From a virus: a DNA stretch of 33,701 nucleotides. Shown piece by piece: positions 5,964-15,985 of this stretch. The position numbers and the translations under genes are program-made. The DNA lies in the IMG/VR virus record IMGVR_UViG_3300050343_000298, positions 1 to 33,701 of that record; one strand, 5' to 3'. The notes below the pieces were generated by a model. The model saw only the letters and a program-made list of their open reading frames with translations. It was not told the DNA's origin and made no database searches. Each line of letters opens with the position of its first letter. Positions within the stretch are counted from its first letter, which is position 1.

Positions 5964-7578
5964 TTATGTGTTGTAATAAATATTTGTTCCTTTTGTAATC
6001 AGACTGTTATAAGCTGCTATAGCAGTAGATGACCACGTTGAATAAGCAGCATTAGTACCTCCGTTTACATAGATATTAGGCACAACATTAGTGTTAGTAT
6101 TAAAAGATACAAGTATATTTTCAATAGATTGTGCAGTTAAAGCACAGCCATTAAACTGATATCGGTGTTGATAACTTAAACTACTTAAAGCGCCAGTATC
6201 AAACACACCAGCTGGGAAATTAGCCAAACTGGTACAACCATTAAACATTTCGTCAGTAATTGAAATAGAACCCCAAGTAATACCTGAAGGAACTGTTACT
6301 AATGAATTACACTGTTCAAACATTTCTTCCGCATCTGTTGCGGATGAAAAATCTAAAGTTGAAGGCAATGTTGTTAAATTATAGCATTGTTGAAACATAC
6401 TTTCTGTGGTTGTAATGTTTGAAAAATCCCAATTAGGAGCAGTAGTTATGCTAGTATTTTGGAAAAAAACCTTGTAAACTGGGAATAATAGAAAGGTTTA
6501 AGTTAAGCGTACTTGTGCTCGGCATATTAGAATCTGTCAAACCTGTGGCATTTGAAACATAGAATTCACATTCATTAAGTTAGAATAGTCCCAATTTGGT
6601 ACAGTAAAGTTTTGACTTAGGTATCGAAATAGGTATTGAGCAATAGTGCAATTTGAAATATCTAAATACGGAAAAGTAGTAAACTGTGTAAGCCCCTGAC
6701 ATAAACCCGATATGTTAGTTATGTTGGACGGTAGTGAAGTAAGCGGGAATGAAGTAAGGCTAGTACAGTTAGCAAAGAGAAAACTTATATTGTTTGTGTT
6801 ACTAAAATCTAATGTTGGTATTGATGTTAAGTTGGTACAATACATAAACAAACCGGTGATGCCTGTTGGCGCAAAATTAGTTAAAGTTGGAGCCGTTGTT
6901 ATGTTAGAACAGTTCCTAAACATATAAGAGGCATTAACTAAATTTGGGCAGTTATATGTCGGCAAATTGGTAGAAGTAATACTAGAACACCTATAAAACA
7001 TATAGGTTGTATTCTCTGCACTATCTAATTTAATATCTGGAAATTGCGTAAGTGCCGAACAGTCTCGAAAAACATAAAAAAAATCAGTTACATTTCTTGT
7101 ATCGTAAGCAGGGACAGGTAGTAATATTATCTACATCATAAAATGCATACATCATATCAGTAACATGTTCTGTATTAACGTCTGGCATACCATCCGTTGT
7201 TGTTTCAGTCATGTCATAAAACGCACGGGCCCAGTTGCGCCCTCTTTGTTTTGTTGAACCAGTTATAGAAAGAGTACGTGTGTCAAAATGTGTGTTATTG
7301 CTACAATAAAGTGAGAACGAGGCGTTGCGTTCAGTTGAAATTCTTACAACGTAAGTTCCTGATGTTGAGTAAGTATGTTGATACTCTTTATAAATAGAAC
7401 TGTCATTTGTAGAGCAATCTAAGCCAGTTTCAATATTACCGTCACCCCAGTCAATAGTTACAGTTCCGCCATAAGCTCTTACCTGTGGGTGATATGTGGA
7501 AGTGTCAGATGTTGTTGTAAATTCGTAATAACGATCTTCAAATTTTTGTGATGCTAATAGGCTTTGTGCTAATAACAT
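5964..7578 (-). CDS. PKD-like plus BspA/DUF285 leucine-rich-repeat adhesin, frameshifted
   Basis: Coding starts at a TAATG overlap with the tail-fibre stop (ATG 7578) and ends at TAA 5966-5964. The first part has a PKD-like beta-sandwich (VTIDWGDGN and HTYSTSGTYVVRIS). The rest is a series of BspA-like repeats with the pattern MFxxCxxLTxxPxxDFSxxT, for example MFYRCSSITSTNLPTYN, LFMYCTNLTSIPTLDFSN and MFQQCYNLTTLPSTLDFSS. Three small indels break it: near 7101 (CCC), near 6545 (A-run) and near 6467 (T7 run, one T too many). Repair gives one protein of about 537 residues. BspA-like repeats mediate surface binding in bacteria, and its place directly after the tail fibre suggests a virion receptor-binding or decoration protein, as inference. 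Confidence 0.78.
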
Positions 7579-10500
7579 TACGAAGCATCTCCACCATAAG
7601 AACCGAATAAAGTTGTGCCTGCTTTCCAGACAGTGATAATTGCATATGCTGTTGATCCTGTAGGCAAGATAGGTTGTGACCCACCAACCCATTTAATAGT
7701 TGGCCAAGTAATGCTATGATTTACACTACTTCTACTAACCATTATTGTAACACTTTCGCCACTATCCATATCATCAGTATAAGTACGATTAGCAGTAATT
7801 TGATCAATTAGCATCGTCCCGTTATCGGGGTTAATCGCAAAGTTAGTGTTAAGGCTTGTTGTGTCAACAGTCGCCGCTCCACCACTACCGCCAGAAGCAT
7901 CAGCCCAATAACCTTCACCGTTACTGTCAGCGGTTAAGACTTGGCCTGTTGATGGCAGTGAAGCGTTATCTTTAAGGATAAAATTTATGCCCGGAACACG
8001 AAACTTGTCAATACTTGTGTTTCCTATAGTAATTTCGTCATTAACAGTAGTAGTACTTGCTTGAGCCTCGTTACCAATAATAATGTTATTTTCCCCTGTA
8101 CTACCAGCCGCACCAACAAGCTGATCTCCTGCGTTGTAACCTATAAATGTATTATTATCACCCTGGGCTAAAAGACCTGAATTAGCGCCAACAGCAGTGT
8201 TGGAATCCCCAGAAGTGTTTCCGAAAAGACTTTTAGACCCTATAGCTGTGTTAGAGCTAGTAGCTGTTGCTGCCTCAAGAGCCTTTGTGCCTACTGCTGT
8301 GCAGAAGTTAGATCCTGTACTACTGAGAAGAGAGTACGCTCCAATTGCCGTAGAATAGATATTGTTATGACCTGTCGAGGGGGCAGTACTACCCATTCCA
8401 GACAAAGCTCTGTAACCAAAACTTGTGGAATTGGTTCCAGAATCATACTGTCCTGCATAAGATCCAACATGAGTAACAGCACCGGGTTGTCCAGTTGTTC
8501 CACTTAATCTTCCTGCCGAGAATCCAATATAGCAATTACCAAAAATACCACCACCAGTACTTAAAAAGCTGTAACCAGCATTAGAACCAATAGCAATAGA
8601 ACCAAAAGAACTAATATTTGAAGTAACCATGCTCTTAAAAGCATCTAAACCAATAGCAATATTTCCATGTCCAGCAGTAAGCTCTGTTAAAGCATTAGCA
8701 CCAATAGCAATATTATGACCACCCGTCGTTGTTTCTGCATCTAGTGCTGTTGAAGACCCAATACCTATACTGGTAGAATTACCGCTACTATCTGTAATTC
8801 CTCCAGATGATGACCAACTTAAATTACCAGAACCATCAGTTGTAAGTAACTGATTAGAGGTTCCCGTATCATCAGGTAGGGTTAAAGTATAACTAGCAGC
8901 CGCACTATGTGGAGGTGATTTAATCTTTACACCATGAGTATTTTGCTCACAATTGAGCTGAATAGCAGCATCATTACCTGTATTACCTTTAATTTCAACA
9001 ACGCCAGTACCATCTGGAGTTAGCTTGATATTACCGTTAGTAGTGCTAGTATTAATTTCTTGTGCTTGTACATCTAAAGGACCACCAAGCTGTGGTGCTG
9101 TATCTTCAACGACGTTAGCAATTGCTCCAGTTGCAATACCTGCAAGCTTTGCTGCTTCACCTGCTGTTGTAAATTTGTTAGTTGTTGATGTATCTGAAAT
9201 ATCATCAGCATCAAGCACTACTACTCCGGTCTGGGTATTAACGCTATCAACTGCACCACCACCACCACCGGATTGTGCAACCCAGTCGTAATCGGATCCA
9301 GTCCAACTAAGGACTTCATTACTAGAAGCAGTAGAGGTATTTAGGTGGGTGTCAACCGAGCTATCTGTATAAGCAGCTGGGATGGTGGGTTTATTAAGAA
9401 TCTCTGAATCACCACTGGATGAATTCCAGTCAGCATTTACATTAACTTCTGCGCCTGCGGCAACACCGCTTAATTTGGTCTGTTCGGCATCTGTAAATGC
9501 ATTGGTATCAGCATTGTTTTCGTAAGCAGTCTTAATCTCAGCGTCCGTTTGATCTGCAGTAGCTCCCGTTTCAATACCATCTAGTTTTGTACCATCAGTT
9601 GCAATATCACGTCCATCAACAGTACCAGTAACAGTAATATTACCAGTTACAGTAGTATCTTTGAGGTCTACAGTTTCAGAAACTTGGTCAACTACAAGTG
9701 TAGTACCAGCTTTAAATTTGCCAATGTGATCAGTACTGGACAGCCAGACTTTTCCTCCATTAAGCTCAATAGCTTGGTTAGCTTCAATAGCTTTTCCACC
9801 TTTGTCAGGGTGATCACCATAGTTAGTACCAACTCCAACATATTCAAACGTATGCCCACCGGTACTGATATAAGAACGTAGCGAAAAAGAAGTTGATGTA
9901 TTACTTATGTTTTGGGATAGTGCTGGAGTAATAGTTACATCCCATCCACTTCCATTTGCTGTACTACTTACAACACCATAATCATTACCATCAATGGTGA
10001 TCATCATGTGGTCTAGAGGTTCTGTAGCTGTTACATGGTGACCAGCTGTAGTGGTCAGAGCACTAACAGTTACTACAGTTGCTCCAGTACTCGCTGCACT
10101 TGCAGTAGCTGTGGCAAATGTGTCCCCATGGCCATCAGCAATTAAGCCATATCTTCCAAAGTCACTTACACAATTGCTTAGGTTGACTTGACCACCATTC
10201 TTAGCTTTTGCGTGATAATGGGAAAAGGTGCCAAAAAAGGAAACTAACTGTGCATAACCGTTGTTAGTAACAAGGATACCAGGACCATCAAGCGTGATTT
10301 GAGTAAAGGCGTCCACCACCATGCTTCTAATAGGGCTAGCTGACGAACATGCGCTGCCATCCACCAACAAACCGCCTGCAGAAGGCGCGGAGGTTTGGTC
10401 TCCTGCTACAGCACTGTAAGTCTGAGAATCAGTTGACGGAAAACTATTTGGGTCAAAGTTTGCAATGTCTAAATGAGCATCGCTGAAGTGGGTGCAGTTC

Positions 10501-12122
10501 TGAATATATGGGCTTTTTAGAAGCGTTGGGGTTATATCAGTACGGAATCGTACAGACCAGTTTTGACCAGTAGGTAGTCCATAGGTTGCGTCGTTATCTA
10601 AAGAATAGTTCCTTGCACCATCTCGTGTACTTGGGTTAATTTTCAGCCCCAGTAGCGTCATAAATGCAATGTAAGAGCCACTGTCTACATGGAACATATC
10701 CTTGTAAGATTCAGTGTCATTTTTAGGCATGACAAAGCAGCTACGCATTGACCTACCAATAATCGAGACATTCTGCTTCTTAATAACAAGCGGAAGATTT
10801 TCTTTGTAAACACCAGAATCAACAAAGATAATTGTACCATCACCAGTACTATCGTTATTGACAAGATCTAAAGCCTTCTCAATAGTCTTCAGGGGTTTAT
10901 GTGGTAGGTAGCCTGGGTTGGGTTCAAGGCTAGTACCGTCAAAGCCGTTTACTGCGTCTACATATCTAATAATTGTAAGGCTAGTTGGTGAAAAAGGTTC
11001 CCCTACAGGTGATACAGTACGCCACTGATCCCCATCCCAAACTTTTAAATTTCTCTCACCTGCAACGTCGTGATAATAAAATTTTCCTGGTTGATATGCG
11101 CCAGAACTTGGCGGAGCTGGATTAATTCCAGTATTATTAACAATAACATCGTTACGTCTAGATAACGCTGCGCCTGTAAGTAGCTCAGTATCAGTTAAAG
11201 CGGTGTTAGTGCTAGCTTTAAGATCCTGCTCTGATTCAGTTACGATATCAACGTCTTTGAGTTTAGCAAAGTCAATAGTGTTGTCAGCAATGCCAATTTC
11301 GACTTCACCGTCAGCTGTGTAATTGACGTCAACTGGGTTTCCGTTAGCGCCATTATCCTGCTCTTGAATGCGTACGACACCCTGCTGGCTAGAAGTACTC
11401 TTATCAGCTGAAATAACAGCATCACCACTGGTATAAGTTACCCCAATAGCATGTGCCTCATTAATACTTACAGCACCTTTGTTAGTCTTGGAGCTATCCT
11501 CAACAGAGATAGTGACCTGTTTGTTAGAGTTAGTGCCGCCAGTAACATCAGTAAGGTCAATGGCTTCGCCTTCTAGCAAGTCATCAGTAATGACCTTACC
11601 AAGTTGTGCTCTGTTGACAGCATCATCATCACTATCTGCATCAGCAAGATCCTCAATCTTGTAACCTTGTGCAGTATAGGAGTTATCACGCTCCCGTGAC
11701 TCAATGACGTTACGGTTAGCAGTGTTAACCGCCTCCTCAGCCAGGAAACGGATCTGATCAAATGAATCGTTTAAGTCTTTTGCTCTGATTGTAGAACCAG
11801 AAACAAACGTAGCAGTAGACGTAGTGTCTGTAGTACGTTCAATTACAATGTAATCCCCTGCTGTAAGGACTGCATTGAATGTAATTGTACCGTTATTTAT
11901 TGCTACAGTGTAGTTAGTCAGAGCAGTGCCCTGAGTAATCTCCCCAGAGATAACCTGGGGATGTGTAGCGTCGGCAGTAGAAGTAGTATTTTGTTGTAGT
12001 TGAAGGACTGAATTAACATAAACATCAATGTCAGTCGGTTCAATGACCACGAATGGTACAGTGTATTGAGTCTGTGTTCCTGCTGGTGTGGGTTGGGTAT
12101 AGTCTTGTCTTGTAACTGCCAT
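7578..12122 (-). CDS. tail fibre (gp17-like) with beta-helix and YadA-like head repeats
   Basis: A 1514-residue intact frame. The N-terminal 150 residues (MAVTRQDYTQPTP, FVSGSTIRAKDLNDSFDQIR) match the T7 tail-fibre N-terminal domain that docks onto the tail. About residues 385-510 form a right-handed beta-helix-like unit (YVDAVNGFDGTSLEPNPGY, then GTIIFVDSGVYKENLPLVI). About 830-900 have the repeat type KLDGIETGATADQTDAEIK found in cyanophage fibres. About 1110-1375 consist of YadA/trimeric-autotransporter head repeats (NIAIGANALTELTAGHGNIA, NTAIGSKSLFGN, NTAVGANSG, NTFIGYNAG). The last 140 residues are a distinct receptor-side domain ending FGSYGGDAS. It binds the host surface. The modular make-up indicates assembly by domain exchange. 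Confidence 0.92.
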   Translation of the reverse strand: MAVTRQDYTQPTPAGTQTQYTVPFVVIEPTDIDVYVNSVLQLQQNTTSTADATHPQVISGEITQGTALTNYTVAINNGTITFNAVLTAGDYIVIERTTDTTSTATFVSGSTIRAKDLNDSFDQIRFLAEEAVNTANRNVIESRERDNSYTAQGYKIEDLADADSDDDAVNRAQLGKVITDDLLEGEAIDLTDVTGGTNSNKQVTISVEDSSKTNKGAVSINEAHAIGVTYTSGDAVISADKSTSSQQGVVRIQEQDNGANGNPVDVNYTADGEVEIGIADNTIDFAKLKDVDIVTESEQDLKASTNTALTDTELLTGAALSRRNDVIVNNTGINPAPPSSGAYQPGKFYYHDVAGERNLKVWDGDQWRTVSPVGEPFSPTSLTIIRYVDAVNGFDGTSLEPNPGYLPHKPLKTIEKALDLVNNDSTGDGTIIFVDSGVYKENLPLVIKKQNVSIIGRSMRSCFVMPKNDTESYKDMFHVDSGSYIAFMTLLGLKINPSTRDGARNYSLDNDATYGLPTGQNWSVRFRTDITPTLLKSPYIQNCTHFSDAHLDIANFDPNSFPSTDSQTYSAVAGDQTSAPSAGGLLVDGSACSSASPIRSMVVDAFTQITLDGPGILVTNNGYAQLVSFFGTFSHYHAKAKNGGQVNLSNCVSDFGRYGLIADGHGDTFATATASAASTGATVVTVSALTTTAGHHVTATEPLDHMMITIDGNDYGVVSSTANGSGWDVTITPALSQNISNTSTSFSLRSYISTGGHTFEYVGVGTNYGDHPDKGGKAIEANQAIELNGGKVWLSSTDHIGKFKAGTTLVVDQVSETVDLKDTTVTGNITVTGTVDGRDIATDGTKLDGIETGATADQTDAEIKTAYENNADTNAFTDAEQTKLSGVAAGAEVNVNADWNSSSGDSEILNKPTIPAAYTDSSVDTHLNTSTASSNEVLSWTGSDYDWVAQSGGGGGAVDSVNTQTGVVVLDADDISDTSTTNKFTTAGEAAKLAGIATGAIANVVEDTAPQLGGPLDVQAQEINTSTTNGNIKLTPDGTGVVEIKGNTGNDAAIQLNCEQNTHGVKIKSPPHSAAASYTLTLPDDTGTSNQLLTTDGSGNLSWSSSGGITDSSGNSTSIGIGSSTALDAETTTGGHNIAIGANALTELTAGHGNIAIGLDAFKSMVTSNISSFGSIAIGSNAGYSFLSTGGGIFGNCYIGFSAGRLSGTTGQPGAVTHVGSYAGQYDSGTNSTSFGYRALSGMGSTAPSTGHNNIYSTAIGAYSLLSSTGSNFCTAVGTKALEAATATSSNTAIGSKSLFGNTSGDSNTAVGANSGLLAQGDNNTFIGYNAGDQLVGAAGSTGENNIIIGNEAQASTTTVNDEITIGNTSIDKFRVPGINFILKDNASLPSTGQVLTADSNGEGYWADASGGSGGAATVDTTSLNTNFAINPDNGTMLIDQITANRTYTDDMDSGESVTIMVSRSSVNHSITWPTIKWVGGSQPILPTGSTAYAIITVWKAGTTLFGSYGGDAS

Positions 12123-12148
12123 TGTTTAGGGTAGTTTAATGGGTATGG

Positions 12149-15100
12149 TTAGCGTAGAAACTCGGCTCTTCCTTGAGGCGTGCTAAGCCTTTGCATAAGT
12201 TGTTGATTACCTGCTTTGCTTGCAGATGTTATAACTTCTCTTAATTCAATACGTTTGTTAAGGTCTTTGTTCTCTTGACGTAGTTTGATCATTGCTAAGT
12301 CTTTAGCTGCTCTAAATTCTTGATCAACTAATTGATAAAACTCTTGCTGGTAAAGCTTGTAGCCTGTCTGAATGGTAAGGTTTTTCTCTTTGTAAAAGTC
12401 AAGACCTTTCTTCCAGGTCGAATCAGTAACCATGACTTTTTGTAGCCTACGCCTTAAGTCACCCATTGACATGTACTTACTTAGTTCAGACTGCTCTTGC
12501 GCGTTAAGAGGTTCACCTTTGTATTGAGACATCATTTCAGGTAAATTATACCTCATCTCAACCAAGCCTTGTCGGATAGGATCATCTTTTGCTTCAACAA
12601 TAGCAACAGGAGAGAAAGCATTAAACAGTCGTAGCAAGGGGTTTACTGCTCCGAATTGAAGAGGCTTGCCTGAACGGTCTTCATTTAAGATATCATACTT
12701 AGGTGGTAAGGAGCTTTTAGCAAAAGCGTCACGACGTATAAGTATCTCGGTAAACTCTTCCGCTTCTTTACGGTTAGCGTCCATAACGTCCCCTACCTGT
12801 CCTAAGAGACCAGCATAAGGTAGGTGTGCTCGTGCCATCTTTGCTCCAGTCCTCATGAGTGCATCTTCTGAAGTATCAGAACTCATAACGTCAGCAAGGC
12901 TTTCAATACCAGAGAGCATTGACTTATCAACAAGAACAGCAGCTGTCATAAATGTCAGCTTCTTGATCATGTTATCAGTCATTTTTTCCCCTAAAATATC
13001 AGAGTTCTGGACCACGTTAGCAGTCATAGAGAGGAGTGTGTTGAACGGCTCAATGTTCTGATAAGACACATACTTATCGCCTAGCTTGAAGGAGTAAGGT
13101 TGGATGCCTGCTGCTTGCCACGCATCTCTATCTTCTTTGGTATAAGGATAGTCGCCTGTCATATTACCAGCCATAGCTGCAATAGTAGCCATGCCCATAA
13201 TACTAGAGCCCATTGCTATCCTACCTTCCATCAAAGCCTGAGCTTGAGGGAGATCTTCAGGACGAATGCCATACTTAGTAAGGTTCTTTCCATTCATAAT
13301 GTCTTGATACCTATCACGGAACACCACTAAGGGGGTGTGCTGGAAGGTGAGATCAAGGGCATTAAAGCCTGTACGTACAAAGGGAAAGAACGCTTTCATA
13401 CCAGGAATATTAGAGATAAGCTCAAAGCCTTTGAAGTTTTCTTCTAATGCTCGTGTCATGGCAGCTTCATCACCCGCCATCCTAGCAGCTTTATCTTTAA
13501 CAACAAAGCGGTTGTTCTTGTCTTTTTTAAAGATCTGTGATCTAAACTCTTCCTCAGTACTACGTGCAAACTTCTTAATATTTGAAGGATCAACACCTTT
13601 ATCCAATGCTGTACGAGCTGCTCGCATACGCATCTCCATACGACCAATAATCGTACGAGCTAAGGCGTCACCAGCTCCCATAGCATTTTGGCTGTATTTA
13701 AACCAAGGATTGGTATTCATCTTGACAATACGGTCAAGAGTTTCATAGCCAACTTTCTCAGCTGCAGTACCATACTTATCATAGTACTGGCTTAAGCCCT
13801 GCCATTCAGCTAGATCAGCTTCAAGATCAAACTTACCTTCATAGCTTAAGGTCTTACGGTTAAGACCAAGGTCCCAATTGTACTTAAACATGCGGAATCC
13901 TTCTGCATACGCAGAGCCAAGGGCATCAATCTGAGCAGATGCAAGAGCCATCTCTTTTTTATTGAAGCGCATAGAGGCTCCCAGAAGAGCTTGGAATGGA
14001 CGTAAAGTTGCTACAAGGTTAGTACCAAACACAGCTTTAACAATAGTTCTCGGACCACTCAGCACAGAATTATAGAACGTGCTTTGTAGTTCTTGACGTA
14101 AGCGTCCTTTAATAGCCTTACCATCAATCTTACCACCTACCAGTTGTTTGCGTAGATAGTCATGGATGTGCTCCATTGTACGGATGTTACCGTTTGTCAG
14201 AGCATTAAGTTCTAATAGGTCTTTGATTTCTTGCTTACGGCCTTGCTTGCCTAGCTCCTTCAGGGCATTCCTGAACTCTTTCATCTCAACATCAACTTGC
14301 CTCAACCCAGCCTTAGCTGCCTCAGAAGCTTCTTTAGGTACAGAACCTAGTTGCTGTAGTTGACCGTCAAGACCCCACATGTAGCCCATCTTCTTATGCT
14401 CAGTCAATGCTACAGTCATAGCATCGATTGTCATGTCGTACTGACGATTGATGGGAACATTGTCTGCAATAAACATAGTACCATTAGCAATAGCAGAAGC
14501 TCTATGAGCTAAAGAATTGATAACGATATTAAGAGCAGCCTTTTCAGTAGGAGATCCAGTAACAATCTCTACACCATCGTTTAAGTAAACACGAGCATTC
14601 TTCGAACGACCTTGAAAGTACTTACTAAAGTTTGCAGCAATGTCACCACCTTCATCAATCATGGAGGTCATGTCAACAGCTTGCTTCAGGTAAACCTTAA
14701 CAAGATCTTTGTAGTCAAGACTACCAATACCTTCTAAATCACCACCCTTTTGGAATGCTTTTTCAGCAAGGTCTTCAGCTGTCTTAACAACAATAGCACG
14801 TAAATTCTTATCACCACGAGTCATAGTATGAAGCTCTGAGTCTGTCACTATTTGTGTATAGGTGTGACCAGGACCACCAGCTTTCATATCATTGATAGTT
14901 TCAGCAGCTGCTTCTCTAGCACTACCTGCAGGAATCACAGGATTCTCTGTCATGTCGTACTTAGCAGGATTGGTATAACCATCAAGGCGTCTACCAAGGT
15001 TTTCTTCAGGATCAGTTCCTCTGATACCTTTACCTTCTTTGTAGTTTTGATCTCCTACTTCTTTGACTGTAGCGTTTTCTTTGCTACTGCCTTCAGCAAG

Positions 15101-15985
15101 CTCGTCACGCATTGCCTGGTTACCAATTGCTTCCGATTCGTCTACAGACTTACCTGCCTTACGTGCTCGGTGAGCAGCCCAGCTACCTTTAGCAAATGCA
15201 CTGACACCATGAGCTACAAGGTTAAACCCTGCACCAGAGCCCACAGTCTTGATCCTAGCAAGCCAGGGATTGTCTTCAGGCTCTACAGCAAGGGCATTCA
15301 TAACCCAGGGTGCCATCCAAGGGGTGTGTTCTTGAGCAAGGTTAGCAAGGTTTTCAGCTTCAGAGCTACTTGATACTAGATCAGCAATAGCACCTTCACT
15401 TGCAATCTTAGCTCCTCTTTGTAAGAACCTGATTTGTCTCACTCCTTTAGCACCAATGCCAGCAGAACGAGCAAAAGCAAGACCACGTACCCCAAGACGG
15501 AGACCGCCAACAGTAGCCCCGCCAACACCACCAGTAGCAGCAGTAAGGAGACCGAACTCAACCATGCCACGGGCAAACTTACCCAGGCCAGTCTTGTTTT
15601 CAGGCACCATTTCATCGGGGATGTCAAGCCATCCTGCGTCGTTGGCTTCATATGCTGAGCTAAAGGGGTTCTGAGAATCATCAACAGGGCGTCCAAACAA
15701 AGTATTAAATCCTGTTTTAAACGTATCACCTGTGAGTTCAGCAAAACCACCTACGCTCTCTACGGCCTGTGCAGCACCTCCAGCGAGGGCTGCGCCTGTT
15801 TCTGATGCTACGAGACCTAAGCCACCTTGTTCCGGCTCTGAAGGCTCCTCAGGGGCCTCTGAGGTCTGTTGTTGCTGTTCTTCGATCTGTTGAGGAATTT
15901 TTTCGGCTTCATTAATAGCATTAGTGTACCATTGATTAGCCTCTTCGGTTAGGCCAAAGCCTTCCCTGTTATTTTCATTTTCCAT
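12149..15985 (-). CDS. internal virion protein D (gp16-like)
   Basis: An intact 1278-residue protein between the gp15 analogue (TAATG overlap at 15985) and the tail fibre, the T7 position of gp16. In T7-like phages this core protein is ejected into the cell envelope to form the DNA translocation channel. The N-terminal 60 residues are Gln/Glu-rich (EKIPQQIEEQQQQTSEAPEE). Next come Gly/Ala-rich segments that may insert in membranes (GLLTAATGGVGGATVGGLRL, about 140-160), then long helical regions with GRIEMGSS-like and NMTGDYPYTKEDRDAWQAAG pieces. I see no lysozyme motif at the N-terminus, where T7 gp16 carries its transglycosylase. The enzyme domain sits in the preceding gene instead. Identification rests on size and order. 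Confidence 0.88.
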   Translation of the reverse strand: MENENNREGFGLTEEANQWYTNAINEAEKIPQQIEEQQQQTSEAPEEPSEPEQGGLGLVASETGAALAGGAAQAVESVGGFAELTGDTFKTGFNTLFGRPVDDSQNPFSSAYEANDAGWLDIPDEMVPENKTGLGKFARGMVEFGLLTAATGGVGGATVGGLRLGVRGLAFARSAGIGAKGVRQIRFLQRGAKIASEGAIADLVSSSSEAENLANLAQEHTPWMAPWVMNALAVEPEDNPWLARIKTVGSGAGFNLVAHGVSAFAKGSWAAHRARKAGKSVDESEAIGNQAMRDELAEGSSKENATVKEVGDQNYKEGKGIRGTDPEENLGRRLDGYTNPAKYDMTENPVIPAGSAREAAAETINDMKAGGPGHTYTQIVTDSELHTMTRGDKNLRAIVVKTAEDLAEKAFQKGGDLEGIGSLDYKDLVKVYLKQAVDMTSMIDEGGDIAANFSKYFQGRSKNARVYLNDGVEIVTGSPTEKAALNIVINSLAHRASAIANGTMFIADNVPINRQYDMTIDAMTVALTEHKKMGYMWGLDGQLQQLGSVPKEASEAAKAGLRQVDVEMKEFRNALKELGKQGRKQEIKDLLELNALTNGNIRTMEHIHDYLRKQLVGGKIDGKAIKGRLRQELQSTFYNSVLSGPRTIVKAVFGTNLVATLRPFQALLGASMRFNKKEMALASAQIDALGSAYAEGFRMFKYNWDLGLNRKTLSYEGKFDLEADLAEWQGLSQYYDKYGTAAEKVGYETLDRIVKMNTNPWFKYSQNAMGAGDALARTIIGRMEMRMRAARTALDKGVDPSNIKKFARSTEEEFRSQIFKKDKNNRFVVKDKAARMAGDEAAMTRALEENFKGFELISNIPGMKAFFPFVRTGFNALDLTFQHTPLVVFRDRYQDIMNGKNLTKYGIRPEDLPQAQALMEGRIAMGSSIMGMATIAAMAGNMTGDYPYTKEDRDAWQAAGIQPYSFKLGDKYVSYQNIEPFNTLLSMTANVVQNSDILGEKMTDNMIKKLTFMTAAVLVDKSMLSGIESLADVMSSDTSEDALMRTGAKMARAHLPYAGLLGQVGDVMDANRKEAEEFTEILIRRDAFAKSSLPPKYDILNEDRSGKPLQFGAVNPLLRLFNAFSPVAIVEAKDDPIRQGLVEMRYNLPEMMSQYKGEPLNAQEQSELSKYMSMGDLRRRLQKVMVTDSTWKKGLDFYKEKNLTIQTGYKLYQQEFYQLVDQEFRAAKDLAMIKLRQENKDLNKRIELREVITSASKAGNQQLMQRLSTPQGRAEFLR

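Noticed and set aside
8000-8800. Repeat array suggestive of CRISPR or tandem DNA repeats
   Set aside because: The periodicity is the protein-level YadA head repeat of the tail fibre; the DNA copies differ and lack constant repeats with spacers.
13335-13748. Long plus-strand open frame (137 codons) and other plus-strand frames, including 27107-27541 and 14852-15373
   Set aside because: All lie opposite strongly supported minus-strand structural genes, have no recognisable motif or ribosome site, and their composition is what the reverse of those genes produces.
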